The translations under genes and the position numbers were made by a program. 64,000 nt of DNA, taken from the NCBI RefSeq assembly GCF_030867145.1, contig NC_134415.1:71701300-71765299 (forward strand), written 5' to 3'. Shown piece after piece: positions 1 through 12,780 of the stretch (position 1 is the first letter of the stretch; each line of letters opens with the position of its first letter). Below the pieces are notes generated by a model, which worked only from the letters and a program-made list of their open reading frames with translations, had not been told where the DNA came from and made no database searches. This DNA comes from Opisthocomus hoazin (Eukaryota; Chordata; Aves; Opisthocomiformes; Opisthocomidae).

Positions 1-1000
1 AATGACTCGATGTCAAGTTTGGAGATGTCCATTCAAACCTTAAAGGGTTAGAATGGAAGGAAGTGCAAAGATGCTGATGAGAGAAAAGTCTAGTCACGGT
101 TTGTTCAGACAAGGCTTGGTGACAGAGCAGAATTGAACCACGAGAAAGGAGATTAATTGTTTGTCATGTAAAAGCAAGGTGATGTTTTCTATAGGAAATA
201 GAAAGGAAATAGTCTGAAGGTGATGCAAAGAGAGTCCTTGGAATAGTTTAAGAGACAGAAACAAAGAGATATGCAAAACACATGGTTCTCAGGCATCAGA
301 TGAATTAAAGCGGGAAAATTCATATAGAAGGAACAAAGTGACAACAGCTGCAGTAGTCAGATCAAACATCTCTAAGAGAAAAAAAAGATCAATTTCAGAC
401 AGGGGAGGACACAATGAATGCATGAACAGAGGAAGACAGGAAAGGAGCCAAAGATGACTTCCTAGGTCATAAGAATAATTCAAGAAATATATGATGGAGA
501 GCCATATAGCCAGAAAACATATGTATAAAAGAAGAAAAAAAGTATGACTGCAACATCAAGGTATGAAAAGCAGTTGAAGGAAAGCGTGTGGCAGAGCACA
601 ATCACAGGAAGTGTGCAGTGTCTGCCAGACCACATCATTCAAAGAAGAATGCCCCAAAAAGGGCTTCTTGCCAAACAGTTGATGTTCCAAGACCAGATAA
701 ATTTGCTGTTGGCTAGGGCCCTCGCATTTTCCCGATCAAAAGTGCCCAGACAAGAAGCATACAAATGCAGTATATCAGCAGCAAGCATCTGACACATTGT
801 GCATGTGTTGTGCGATGGTTGTGCATGCACTGGTTGCTCAGATTTGCAGTGCATGCCCAGATCAATCAGGCAGCACATGCTCAGTGGTTTTAATGAACTT
901 AGGTTACGTCGGTCTTGTTCTAAGGGGAGACAAAACTACCCTGTGTGTGGAGAGTGACCATTTGTCTAGGATTTCAGGACATCTGCCAGCCCAAATTCAT
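1..1000. other. Unique intronic sequence, nothing recognised
   Basis: The sequence is AT-rich with many stops in all frames and only short chance open frames. I see no convincing repeat, splice-bounded exon or RNA gene. By position it should belong to the NKAIN2 intron that follows the 44.1-kb exon, but no feature here shows this independently. Confidence 0.5.
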
Positions 1001-2040
1001 GGCACTCAAAGAGTTGTGGTCAACAGCTTGATGTCCAAGTGGAGACCAGTGAAGAGCGATGTTCCTCAGGGGTCTGTACTGGGACAAGCATTGTTTACCA
1101 TCTTTATGGGCAACAGGGACAGTGGGAGTGAGTGCACCCTCAGCAAGTTTGCCAATTACACCAAGCTGTGTGGTGCAGTGGACACACTGGAGGGAAGGGA
1201 TGACATCCAGAGGGACCTTGACAGGCTTGAGAGGTGGGCCTAGACAAACCTCATGAGGTTCAACAAGGCCAAGTGCAAGGTCCTGCACAGGGGTTGGGAC
1301 AACCCCAAGCACAAATCCAGGCTGGGCGGAGAATGGATTGAGAGCAACCCTGAGGAAAAGGACTTGGGGGTGCTGGTTTATAAGAAGCTCAACATGACCC
1401 AGCAGTGTGTGCTCACAGCCCAGAAAACCATTGGTATCCATGGGTGCATCAAAATCAGTATGGCCAGCAGGTCGAGGGAGTTGATTCTGCCCCTCTACTC
1501 CGCTCTGGTGAGACCCCACCTGAAGTCCTGCATCCAGCTCTGGAGCCCTCAGCAGAGGAAAGACCGGGACCTGTTGGAGCAGGTCCAGAGGAGGACCACA
1601 AAAATGATCAGAGGAATGAAACACCTCTCCTGTGAGGAAAGACTGAGAGAATTGGGGTTGTTCAGCTTGGAGAAGAGAAGGCTGCGGGAAGACCATAGAG
1701 CAGCCTTCCAGTACCCAAAGGGGCCCTGAAAGAATGCAGGAGAGGGACTTTTACAAGGGCATGTAGTGATAGGACAAGGGCTAATGACTTCATGCTGAAA
1801 GAGGACAGGTTTAGATTAGATACAAGAAAGAAATTCTTTACTGTGAGAGTGGTGAGGCACTGGAACATGTTGCCCAGAGAAGCTGTGGCTGCCTCCTCCC
1901 TGGAAGTGTCCAAGGCCAGGCTGGATGGGGCTTTGAGCAACCTGGTCTAGTGGAAGGTGTCTCTGCCCAAGGCAGGGGGTTGGAACTAGGTGATTTATTA
2001 AGGTCCCTTCTAACCCAAACCGTTCTACGATTCTATGATC
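1001..2040 (+). mobile_element. CR1 LINE, 5'-truncated copy (3' part of ORF2 plus 3' end)
   Basis: The sequence begins inside the reverse-transcriptase domain (residues QRVVVN, then [15 protein letters not shown]). It continues through the thumb and C-terminal region ([43 protein letters not shown]). It ends with the conserved tail CACTGGAACATGTTGCC and the terminal ATTCTATGAT motif at about 2029-2039. The copy is dead. The FADDTKLGG catalytic block reads FANYTKLCG, so both catalytic Asp codons (1154-1159) are lost. There is an in-frame TAG at 1241-1243 and a one-base frameshift near 1720-1729. After the frameshift the frame reopens as RRGTFTRACSDRTRANDF and runs on to DGALSNLV. The 5' truncation is typical of CR1 target-primed insertion. 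The reverse strand also shows a long chance open frame here, which is not a gene. Confidence 0.95.
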
Positions 2041-5000
2041 CTTTTCTGGCAGGTGGAAGAGGCAATAGAGGAGGAAAGCTGTGGCAGTGTTGTCAGACAA
2101 GGCTATTCATGAAGCATGTAAGAGCAAAGCATTCTGCACAACACGAGCACAGAGAAAACTACAGTCCAGGTCCTGGCAGAGCAGGGATGGAGAATTTAGC
2201 AATAGTGCAGCCATTTTCACTTTTACTGCAATGCAGTATGAGGAAATGTACTTATGCCAGGTGGTTATATTACCTGACCTAGTCTGCCGGAATAGGCAGA
2301 ACAACTTGGAATGTCAAGTCTAAGCCACAACGTTCATATACTTTATACCAGTAAGGCTGAGAATGTCATAGAGGTATACTGGGGAAGTGCAGGTTTAGAT
2401 GTAAGTATTTGGACAAATCTTGGTGCCTGTGTGATTGCTATGACAGCAGAGCTACTCCTAAGAACATTTGACTTAGCGTCAGGAAGCATGATATCACTTT
2501 CATAGTCTATGGGATGCCTATGAATTTGTCTTCCAGAAGAAAAGACCAAGGAAGCGTTTTTTTGGTGTGTTTACAGGACACCTGATGCCTCCCAGTCTCC
2601 AAGGACTCAGCTACGTCCAAATGCAGTGTGACTAGCACATGTGCCATGATGACTGCCCTTAGTGACAGGAGACAGCAACTTACAGCTGAGCGTAACTCAA
2701 AAAGGGTGAAATCTCAGCAGCTGAGATTACCAATAGCATGAGATAAGCATTGGCCTTCTGCAGCTACCAAAATCAAGCAATAATACTAAGGGGACTGTCT
2801 CTGCTGAGCCTGAGTTACCGTGCAGCTCCCACTCTTCTCCCTTTTTCTGCTAGACTACGTGATCACACAGGACATGACCCTTGGGACAAGTGTCTGGCTT
2901 GTCTTTTCTTCCTCTCTACAGCCCAGCTACAGTCTAACCATTCTAGAGGACATCACTTACAGGCCTGCTTCAGCAGTTACAGTCTGCTTCTAGACATTGT
3001 GTCAGACTGGACAAAGGAGTCGAAGCATACCCACTTGTCTGTCCAGAAGATGGCTCTTCCAGAATATGCCTTCTGGTATATTCGTATAGCATCTGCACAT
3101 ATCCAGAAAGGGTACAGTGAAATACTAGATGGAGTAGGAGTCCTTGCTGTTGACAATCTAGCATATAGAGATACTCAACAAAAACCTAATAGCACTACTC
3201 ATAAGATGGAGTGCCATCTAAAACTGAATCACAGCAAAATAAAAATTGGTGTTGTGTGAGTTACTTTGATAAGATCTTGGAAAAAAATACCTCTGGACCT
3301 GTTCAAACAATGTGACAAAACAATAAAGCTTTTTCAAATCTCCAACGTCTTTGTGGAAGAATCAGAATCCATAATAATCCTGATGGTTTAAGTAGTAGAG
3401 ATTAATACAGATCCCTATTATGAAGCCCAAAATAAAAAGCAAAAAGTACATCTTATTGGGAAAATTTGATGAGAACTTGGAGAACACAGGTGCTGTATCA
3501 TTTTTAAACCACAATAAATGACAACAATAAATGGCAGCAACAAAGTCACTGGATGTGTTCCAGGATATGTCCCTAGAAATTCAGGTCACAACACTGAAAA
3601 TGTAGATATGCCGTAAATAGTGGACGAAGCAGTATTTTGCAGGAGACATTTTGGGGGCATAAGGATTGAAAGTGTAGAACTATCACAGGAAAATTATACT
3701 CAAATAGAAAAGAATTTACCACTGTCACTGGATGTCAGTACATACTGTGCAGTGTAGCTGAAATAGATCACAAACCTTAGGGGATATTCTTGACAAATCT
3801 TAAGCTTCTGCACCATCTAGACTTTGCACATGATCATAAACCTACAAAGGCATGACTTCAAAGTGAAATACAAGCCCAGAAGAGAAATTCCTGTAGCAAC
3901 ATGTACTGGTGTCTGCAAAAAAAGGAGCAGAAATTCTGAGGAAAAATAGTGAGCATCAATGTGATGAATCTTTTAAAAGAATAGGTCAGGATGGCTTGCC
4001 CAAGAATGAGTTCTCCTGGCCTATCAGGACTTCTGGAGTGTAAAAAAACAAAGTTAACCTGGAAAATGAATGGAAAGAGCAGTGACACTGAAGAAAACTC
4101 CTTCCAGGCATCTGAAAAGATTTATGAATCTGACAATGATGTTATGGGAATTCTGAGGATCAAACATACTTCACCGGTCCCAAATGTGCATGAAAGACTA
4201 CACATGGTTAGGATATGTTGATGTTCTGTATCTGTTTCTTTCATATGGCAATACAAAGTGCATGGCAACATTTGAAACATTTGAATAAGCTAATCTGCAT
4301 TAATGAATTGATAGATACTTTCACTATGGAAATGACTAGAGGCAGAAGCAGAGGCTCTGATGTTAACGGATGATGTACTTTAGAGAGCCCAGGAGCAGTG
4401 GATAACCGGTCTAGAGGATACCCTTAACCTGATGCTAGATTATTATTATAAAAATATTTTTGAAGTAGCTGCAATAGACAATGCATCGCTGATCTCTGGA
4501 CTGGGTGAACAAAGGTTATGTTCACCAGCTAAAGCAGCAATAACGACCTCATTTCACACAATGAATCACAGGGCACATCTGAAAACATTCAAAGCACTGG
4601 CATTTCATTTATGCGCAGGCACACACAGACGAGCAGAGGCAGAGCCAGCCACCAGCACTGCCCACCGTCCCAGGGCTGGCTGAATTGCACACAAATCAGT
4701 AAGCAGATTCTGATATTGTTCAAGGTGGTCAAGAGTGCTACCTATTTGTTTATTAACCTGCTAAAACACACCTCTGGACTCAAACGTTTAACCTTCACAG
4801 GCTGTAGCAAGCAGAAAGTGCAAATCTGTAACCCCTGTGAAAAGAGTATCTTTTCCTTTCCAAAACCTCATGTCAGGGTGAAATAAAACAGCTGAGTGGA
4901 CAGAGGGAAAAAAAGTAGAAATACTATTAATGATAAAAACGCCAGAATACAAAATCCTTTCCAAAACAGGATTATATGAGCCAGAGCCTGATAAAGCCAG

Positions 5001-6216
5001 TGAGATAACTGAACACCCTGGGCTGGGTGTTAGCGAAGCAAAGAAGGGGTTCCTCTCTGGGTGAAACTGCAGATGCTTACGGGCTGCTTATATCAGTATG
5101 AGCACAGCAGGTGGTGACCATAGCAGCCCTGTAACACGTGGAAGGTGATTCCCAGCAAGCCACCTACCTCTGGGACAAAACAGGTGACACAGCTCACAGC
5201 CTATGCATTCCATGGCTGACCCACGGGCAATACATAAGAATGCACAGAACAGACCTTGATACATATGTGGGAGAAAATCTGGACTTGAAAGTCAGGGGGA
5301 CTACGCAGCACCTGCCGAGGTGCTTCCCTTCCCTGCTTAACTACTCAGCATCTACCGAGGTGCCTCCCCTCCATGTTGTAACCACATTAATTCCTAGCAT
5401 CCTAACCCTGGTTCAGACCTTGTGGTTTCTTTGGGCTTCATCTTCGCTATGATAGCATGCATACAGAGGTTTTACTCAGAGACTCCAAAGATGCATTTAT
5501 TTACTACATGAAACATTTGATTTAGCAGGCTTCCTAAATGCAGAGTCCCATGCCTGGACTTGTGTTATCTGTGGAAGGGGTGAACTTCATTGTCAATGCA
5601 ACTTCAGTGAAAGTTGTGTCCACCTGCATCTGGGTAGGCGGTGAGGCAACTCATGTTTTGTCTTGTAAAACCTGACCAGGATCTCTCTTGATATGAAATA
5701 TACTCACCTGATTCACCACGTGCTCCAGAACTCCTTTGTTCTTTAAGGATCTTCCTCTGCCATGCACGCATTTCATTTTTAGCACTTGCCTCTCATTTAG
5801 CTGTTGATGACCTTCTGGTACCCTTCTTAAGAAAGAAATGGATCAGCAACAGTCAATTCAACCTACACAGGAGCTCAAGATGTAGCAAACTGCTGTGCTA
5901 AGGTCCTCCAACCCTCAGAAGCAGGATTTGGAGTGCTATCTATTCCAAACACCTTACTGCCTTAAAGCTTGAATTGTTTCCTATCACCATTTGTGCATTC
6001 AAGGCAGGTACTGAGCTATGTTCTGATTTCAGTCTTCTAAAAGCAGTGATTCTGGCACAGCACATTTTACAATTTTGTATGCTTAAACTTATATAACAGA
6101 GAAGTATGTAGACCCTGAGTTTGTAAGAAGTGTTATGCTAGTCTTATATTAAAAGCTCTGCTTACTGGCTGCCAAGGATGCCTGCTGCTGCCCAGCAAGA
6201 AGACACATTTCCCTGA
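2041..6216. other. Unique intronic sequence
   Basis: No repeat family, coding exon or RNA gene could be supported. Short open frames, for example near 2750-3259 on the plus strand, have no splice context or recognisable motif. Confidence 0.45.
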
Positions 6217-6330
6217 ACCACAGAATGGCTGAGGTGGGAAGGCACCTCTGGAGATCCAGCATCCGACTGAGCAGACTTGATGACTGCAGGTTGTCCATGG
6301 CTGTTTCTCGTTGGGTTTCTGAAGTTCCTT
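6217..6330 (-). mobile_element. CR1 3'-end fragment
   Basis: AACCACAGAATGGCTGAGG followed by TGGGAAGGCACCTCTGGAGATC is the reverse complement of the avian CR1 3' end. After a gap relative to the consensus, AGGTTGTCCATGGCTGTTTC and TTGGGTTTCTGAAG match the next part of the tail. The copy is short, diverged and internally deleted. Confidence 0.75.
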
Positions 6331-8999
6331 TGCATTTTGGACATTTACAATTTGACAGACAGAATTTCATTAACAAGAAACTTCCGAGCTGGTATAACAA
6401 TTTTCAATTAAGTACCAAAATTACAAGTGACGGGATGAAGGAACGGGTGCATTTCCAGCCCAAGGGATGCTTTGCGAATAAGAAGATACAGCAGCAGATT
6501 TTTTACATCAGCTTAGGGTCTTATCTGGAAAGACAACACCCAAGAGAGGTGATCTGTCTAAGGAATTAGGCCCTAATTCTGATGAGTGTGAAACTGTCAT
6601 GTCAGCTTTGCCAGCTGAGCAAATCAGACAACACAGCCCAAGACTCAGCCAGCACATGAAGCAGTTTTAAGGTGTGCAGTTGTTTCATTTCGTTGTACTC
6701 ACTTCCAAAGCCAATAGATAGTTCCTTGACTTTTCTCCATCGTTTCTAGAGTAAATAACTCTTCTTTAACATTAGATTTTCTTCATTTCAGCTATTTCAG
6801 GCTGGCCTGATAAATATTAAGCATTTTACTCTTCAGGTTAGGAAAGGTCTCTGGAAGATGCTAGTTGTATCCAGGGCACTTCTCTACTAACCAACAAGAA
6901 CTAGTAACACAGGCTGCCAAGATGATGGCTAGAAATACCCCTTGCTATCAGCCAAAGACAGGGAGCAAGCAGCAGGGAGGGAGATGCAGAGAAGCCCTGA
7001 GACCTGAGTGTTGTGCTGACTCTGACACCTCGCGTTACTCCTGGCTGACAGCGTGACTCAGACCTGCAAACCCGTCATGGATGTGTAAAGGAACACTTTG
7101 TCAGAGAACAAATTCCTCAGTGACAGTCTCCCAAGTGCCCCAGTCTCCCAGTGTCTGCACTGAGACTCTCAAAATCGCCATGTAATACGTGCCACCGCAG
7201 TTCTCCAACAGAAACACGAGGGCTGGCGTCTGCAGATTTCGTGTTTGTAGCAGACTATGACAGAATACAGTTGCATTGCAGTAATTCGTGATGTTTCTGT
7301 AACTACTTTTTCAAGAGAGGCATGGTAAATGACCCCTAAATAGTGTTTCTTGGTTCCTATCAGCATGTGTCAAGCCTGAGTTGCTGAAAACAGAATGTTT
7401 TTTACATCTTTATTAATTTGAAAGCCTGTTACATTTATTTCTGGCTGGCCTGATCCTAGATCACTGCTCCCAGAAGCCAGTGGAAGGACAGTGCGACTGT
7501 CAGCTGTCACGGCCAATGGGGCTTGGAAGAAGACCTTTGTTCTGAGACTGTCATTGCACGGGTTGATCATTTGTTCCTATGCAACACCATTGGTTTCAAT
7601 TCTTTTCAGTGCAATTAAGACTAAAGCCTGGATGGAATTTAGGCTGTTCAAGATGAGAAAATAAGAGAAGAGACTCTGAACTCTTAGTGCAGACAGTTAC
7701 TAAACGACCAAATCTGATATTAAATGGTACCGGCTACCTGGAGAAAGAAGATATATATGCGCTAAAAATGTTGGAGTCTTCTGAAGTTATTTTTTGAAAT
7801 TCTGGTTATACAAAGATTCGCAAGTCTTCTTTGAGAAAGAAAAACAATTCTTTTGTTTTAGAAGCAGTTTAAGCTCATAAATTTCTGTTTTAACTGCCCA
7901 TACCATACTATGGCTCCTGTAAATACTACCTTGATACCTTGAAATCATCTTCTCCAGGACACCATGCTCATGTACATGTGCCATGCCCCTAGCTTTATGT
8001 CCCATTGCCAAGCCTGTGAGTAAACCAGACCTTCTCACAAATGTTCTCTCTTTAACAGAAAGTGTCAGCAGCAAACCACACATGTGCCGGTGGCATTTCT
8101 ACAGATAGCTGCACACAAAAGCCATAGCCTGACGGTTACCATGGGATTCTCTCATTAAGCTTTTACAGAATACACTGCATTCTTCACTGGCTGTTAATCT
8201 TTGCTACTCTTCCCCTCTCCCTTAATTCTCTTGCTGTCTGTGCAGGAATGGGAATTATATCAAACCCCGGTGAGGGTAAAGGAGCTGCTGTGCTCTGGCA
8301 CCCGGCAGCGAGGTTCCTTGGTCGTGTTCCGCTTGAGAAATCCCATCTTTCAAACCCTCGCCAAATAGGCATTGATGTGTATTTTGGAAAAAAAAGAAAT
8401 CAGCTTCTGCAGATGTTGTTATTTAGGAATAATAATAAAAAGCTTTGAAGAACAAGGGTACTTAATCTGCCCTCCTGCTGAGCATTGAATCTGGTTCTTG
8501 TGTCCACTTATACCCTTTTGCTCTCCTCTAGCAAGTGCAGGAGCCTTCAGAGAGTGTGTTTTATGCTCTCGCTCCCATGAAGGCCCATTTACACTTCTAG
8601 AGAGCTATGAGAGGGTCCCAGTGATGAAGCTGGTTATTGTTTCACGTGAAGTAGTCCTTTCTGGTTTTTGTGCATATCCGTTGTGCTCAGGCTTGCAGGA
8701 ACGGTCTCTGGGGAAGACTTGGCTCTGCAAAAGCACTAACTGCACATAGGCCCCTCAGCAGAAAGATTTCTGTCCTTTTGGATCCTGGAAAGAGCACAGC
8801 GTAACTGGCTACACCGAAACCCGCAGCAAGGCCGGTGTGGCAATTTAACATAGACCCAGTTTTGCTTATGAAAGCGGGACTCGGAAGGGGTTTTTTCCAC
8901 TTGGCTCCTCAGGTAAAGGAGCCCGAGTGACAGATTTTTCCCCTCTGTTGTCCAAATCTCCAGTAAGCGCCAGATATGTAAAAAAATTGTCAGCTACTG
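6331..8999. other. Unique intronic sequence
   Basis: No recognisable repeat, exon or RNA gene was found. Short open frames on both strands look like chance. Confidence 0.45.
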
Positions 9000-9130
9000 C
9001 ACGGATCGCCTGCTACGGGTGTGCCTGTTCCGAGACATCTGCGAGCCTGGATCAGGCCGCCTGCGCCGGCCCCGGGTGCTTTGTGGCTGCGGCACAAACC
9101 CGTGGCTGCTGCAGGCCCGCGGTAGGTTTC
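9000..9130. promoter_or_regulatory. Small CpG-dense patch
   Basis: About a dozen CpG dinucleotides occur in roughly 130 bases, in clusters such as GCGCCGGCCCCGGG and GCCCGCGGTAGG, while the surrounding kilobases are AT-rich and CpG-poor. A plus-strand GTAGGT donor-like site follows at its right edge. It could be a small CpG island (enhancer or promoter of an unannotated transcript), an exon, or a methylation-spared stretch. The sequence alone does not decide. Confidence 0.4.
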
Positions 9131-12100
9131 GGAAAGCTGGGAAGGGAATTACAGTGACTTGCTGCTGGCACGTTCCTGTTAATGTGTTTGCTCGCTTTCT
9201 TCAGGATCTTGTGAGAATTACCAGTGAATTCAGATAACTGACAGGATCTTAGTTATAATTAGTAGCAGCTTCCCTTCTGACACGCAGGAAGGGCTAACAA
9301 CATTTTTCTTCAGGCAGAGTTGTTGTGCTATCCTCCAGACAGTTACTTTAAAAAAAACACATTTTCTGGCAAAAAGCCTCTCCCACTTGCTTAGGACAGA
9401 TGGGAGAGGAGGGGATTCTGGAGCAGTGGAGTTAGAGGGTAACAAAGTATTGTACAAACTGTCGCAGAGCATGGGCTGTTGCAGCTCAGCTATTTTTGTT
9501 ATTACTGACACGAATCGGTTATATCGGGAGCTCAAACAGAAGTCACCAGTGGCAAACTAAAAATATCAGCACAGATGTGAATGAAGTTCCCATTTCTGTC
9601 TCCGTACAAGCTGCGAAATTTCTCAAGTAAATTAGCAGAGTGTAGTACACGTGGAACCCTGAAACTCGAGGGCTGTATCAAATTACTGCATTTGTTTAGC
9701 CTGATGAGTGAAGTGTACCTGTCCACAGGGTCTAATCATAAAGCGTGGATTTTCACAGTCCTTCTGTTCCATTTCAGAGGAATTTGAAAATGAGAGTAAT
9801 GTTAGTGGGGCTTTCAAAAAGGCCTAAGCAGGTAAATACCCAAGAAGAGTTTAAGATCTGCTGACTTACAGTGAAACCAGGGGTCTGTTTTGAGGTGAAC
9901 TCTCCTCACGTACAGCACAGAAATGAAGTGCCTGAAGGGATGGCTTGGGCTGCTAGGTCCAGTTCTTTGCAAGGGCAAACATCTCTGTAATATTTGAGCA
10001 GGCTCAGCCCGAGGGACCCTTCCCCATCTGTATTTGCCCCAGCAAGTCCTGTAGTTTTACATGCCAGCAGGTCCTTTTAGGAATCCATCTGGTCTCGCTC
10101 TCAAGGTTCTGTTATGGACAATACAGACGAAAAGTGAAATGCAGAAAAGGAATATTTCAGGGGAAAAAAACTGAATGATGAGCTTCCGTTTCACATGGCT
10201 GGAGCCCGTGAAAGAACAAGCTACAGCAAAGGTGATAGGACTGATAGATGATCTGGGGGAGTGACTAGTCAAACCAGTCAAACAGAATTTAACTGTCTGA
10301 GTTAAACAGAGCTTCTGGCCATAATTTGGATGGCTTCCAGGACCAAAAAGCTTTTTTCAATGTAAAAGGTCTGCAGGTCTGAGCTTGGGGACGGCTTTTG
10401 ACATTGATCCTGATGGTTAACGTGGCCATACTCTGGTGTTGTACAACACTTTAAAGTCAATTTTTCCTGCTACTTCCTATGATTTTTCTAAATGTAAAAT
10501 GTACTTCTAAATGTAAAAGCTTCCCCACTGAAATGGTGAATTATAAAACAATAAATAAGTAAAGCAAATAAGTACATCAATAGCAGTAATAAAAGTAATG
10601 ACACTAAATAATCGTGCAAGTGACTCAAGATGTCTTCACATCCACAAAAGAGGCTTGAATATGTTCAAGTTCAAACTGTGACTTAGCCTTTGTTGCCAAA
10701 AGTTTATTTTTCAGAAGTCTATCTGAGCTACATCTTTCTTCATGCAAAAGTTTTGGAGAGTTGTCCCTGCTTAACAAAACTCCCTCCTCTGTTTGAACTA
10801 ACTCTTTAGCAAGTGCAAAGTCTCTGAGGAGTGAAGCAAGGCAGGGATTTGTCACCTCAAATATAAAAAGCTGGAGCCAGACAGAAGTCTGACTGCTTTT
10901 TCTATAAGAAAGACAAGATCCGAGTTCAAACAGAGACCTGGGAAGAGTATTCCTGCAGATCCAGACTTGCTTTTCCTGCTGGTGCTAGAAGGATGTGGCC
11001 TCTTGGATGGTACTGTTGGTCACCTCTTGGAAATGCTAGTGCTGGAGCCAGTGCAGGGGGTGGGTGTTTGGGGCTCTGGCAGAAACAGGGATTAGGGAGC
11101 AGGGAGTGGGGAACAGGGTGGTAGAGCTTGCTGCCCTTCCTGGCTGCCCCCTGCTTGAAGGGCTTCTCTGCTTCACGTGTGCCTAGAGCCGGCCCTGATT
11201 AGATGGCACAGCACCACTGACACACTGGATGCTTTGTCACTGAGGACGTAGAGACCCTGCTTAATTTTAATCGACATTCACCAGTGGTTCACTTTAATTA
11301 CCCAACATGCTCATGAGAACCGAGACTGTCATGGAGCAGCAGTCTCAAGTATTCAGGCGTGAGAAAGACAGCTCAGAAAGCAAAAATTCAACTGAAGAGG
11401 CAGCTCTAGCAGTGCTAGTTTCTCATATATTTCCTTTCGCAGAGTAGAATACAGGGCTGTGCACATCAGTGACTGTCAGGGTGGGGGTCTCTCTTGAACA
11501 GAGTTTTGTCAGGAACTACATTTCAGTCTGTGAATTAGTGAGTGAGAGGTGTTTTTTGCACAGGAGAAACTCCAGACTGAGTGATACGTTTGGCAACAAT
11601 ACTGGATTTCCAGAAGCACTGGATGTTATTACCCCATCTTTTGACGTTGTTCTTTATCTTTCTGTTTACGAGCAAAAATTTCCCTGCTCCCGAATTAGTT
11701 TGCTCAGTGGAAATCCTATCAAGACTGAAAAGCTCAGTGAAATTGAGCAAGAAGCTAGTAGGATGTGAAATACTTAGACTGAGAATTCTAGGTTACAACT
11801 AATATTTAACATTTATTTATAAATGGAAAAAAGGTAATGTAGCAGATTCCCACTATCACATTGGCCAAATAGCTACACATATGTCTTTTGTTTCCTCCTT
11901 AAAACTCATGTTTTGCAGAAAGTCTCCCAGGGTGCTAATTCCCTGGAGTGATATTCATTCACATGAAATGAAATACACAGAAGAGTGGGAATGATAGAAA
12001 GATTTTACTGGCACGGATGTGGCAATGAGCAAGATATGTAGGTCAGCACAAATGAGTATAGATAAAATTTTTATATCATCAGATCATGCATTTCAAAATG

Positions 12101-12517
12101 CTGAGCATGAAAGGGGAAAAAATCAGAAATATGGTAGAGGCATTTAAAATTATTATGGGGTAATTTCTTTGGGGTTTTGTTTTTCAAGCAAAGCAAATAT
12201 TCAAGTATCTTAACTGCAGAGAGTGAAAACGTGAATTCTCACAGAAACAAGCAGAAAAATTCCTACTGACCTTAATGGAGCTGGGATTTGGCAGAGGTAG
12301 CCAACTGCAGGAGAGTCAAGAAGGGAAAAATAATGACCAACACATTTTAGAAACTGGTGTTTTTCCTAATTTTTTTTTTTTTAATATGTAAACCTCATAT
12401 TTTCACTACAAAGGTTAATTCTGAGACTCCCTCAGCACAACAAGCAAGATTTTTGCATCCTCTTGAGATGCCAAGAATATTTCCAATGGGAAACAAATGC
12501 AACTTAAATGAGAGGAG
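9131..12517. other. Unique intronic sequence with AT-rich and poly(T) stretches
   Basis: No gene could be supported. An A/T-rich run of short ATAA- and GTAA-like words lies at about 10540-10620. A homopolymer of 13 T is at 12370-12382, just before the CR1 tail. Confidence 0.45.
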
Positions 12518-12780
12518 AATCACAAAATCAGAGAGTGGCTGAGGCTGGAAAGTGCCTCTAGTGATCATTTAGTCCAATCCCCCTCCTCAAGCGGGGCCAC
12601 CTACAGCAGGTTGCCCAGGACCATGTCCCGTCATGGTTTGAATAACTCCAAGCATGGAGGGCCCACAACCTCTCTGGGCAACCTGTGTCAGTGCTTGTTT
12701 CAGTGCTTGTTTCAGTTTGTGTCCGTTGCCTCTGATCCTGTCACTGCGCACCACTGAGCAGTATCTAGCTCCATCTGTCT
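12518..12780 (-). mobile_element. CR1 3'-end copy, reverse orientation
   Basis: The copy starts with AATCACAAAATCAGAGAGTG and GGCTGAGGCTGGAAAGTGCC. It continues with TAGTCCAATCCCCCTCC, GGTTGCCCAGGACCATGTCC and ACAACCTCTCTGGGCAACCTG, which are diagnostic of the avian CR1 tail in reverse complement. A 12-base unit (CAGTGCTTGTTT) is tandemly duplicated near 12690-12715 inside the copy. The end near CTGTCACTGCGCACCACTGAG matches the CR1 consensus. Confidence 0.9.

Noticed and set aside
974..1696. 240-codon open frame on the minus strand
   Set aside because: It is the antisense shadow of the CR1 ORF2 remnant on the plus strand and has no independent gene features.
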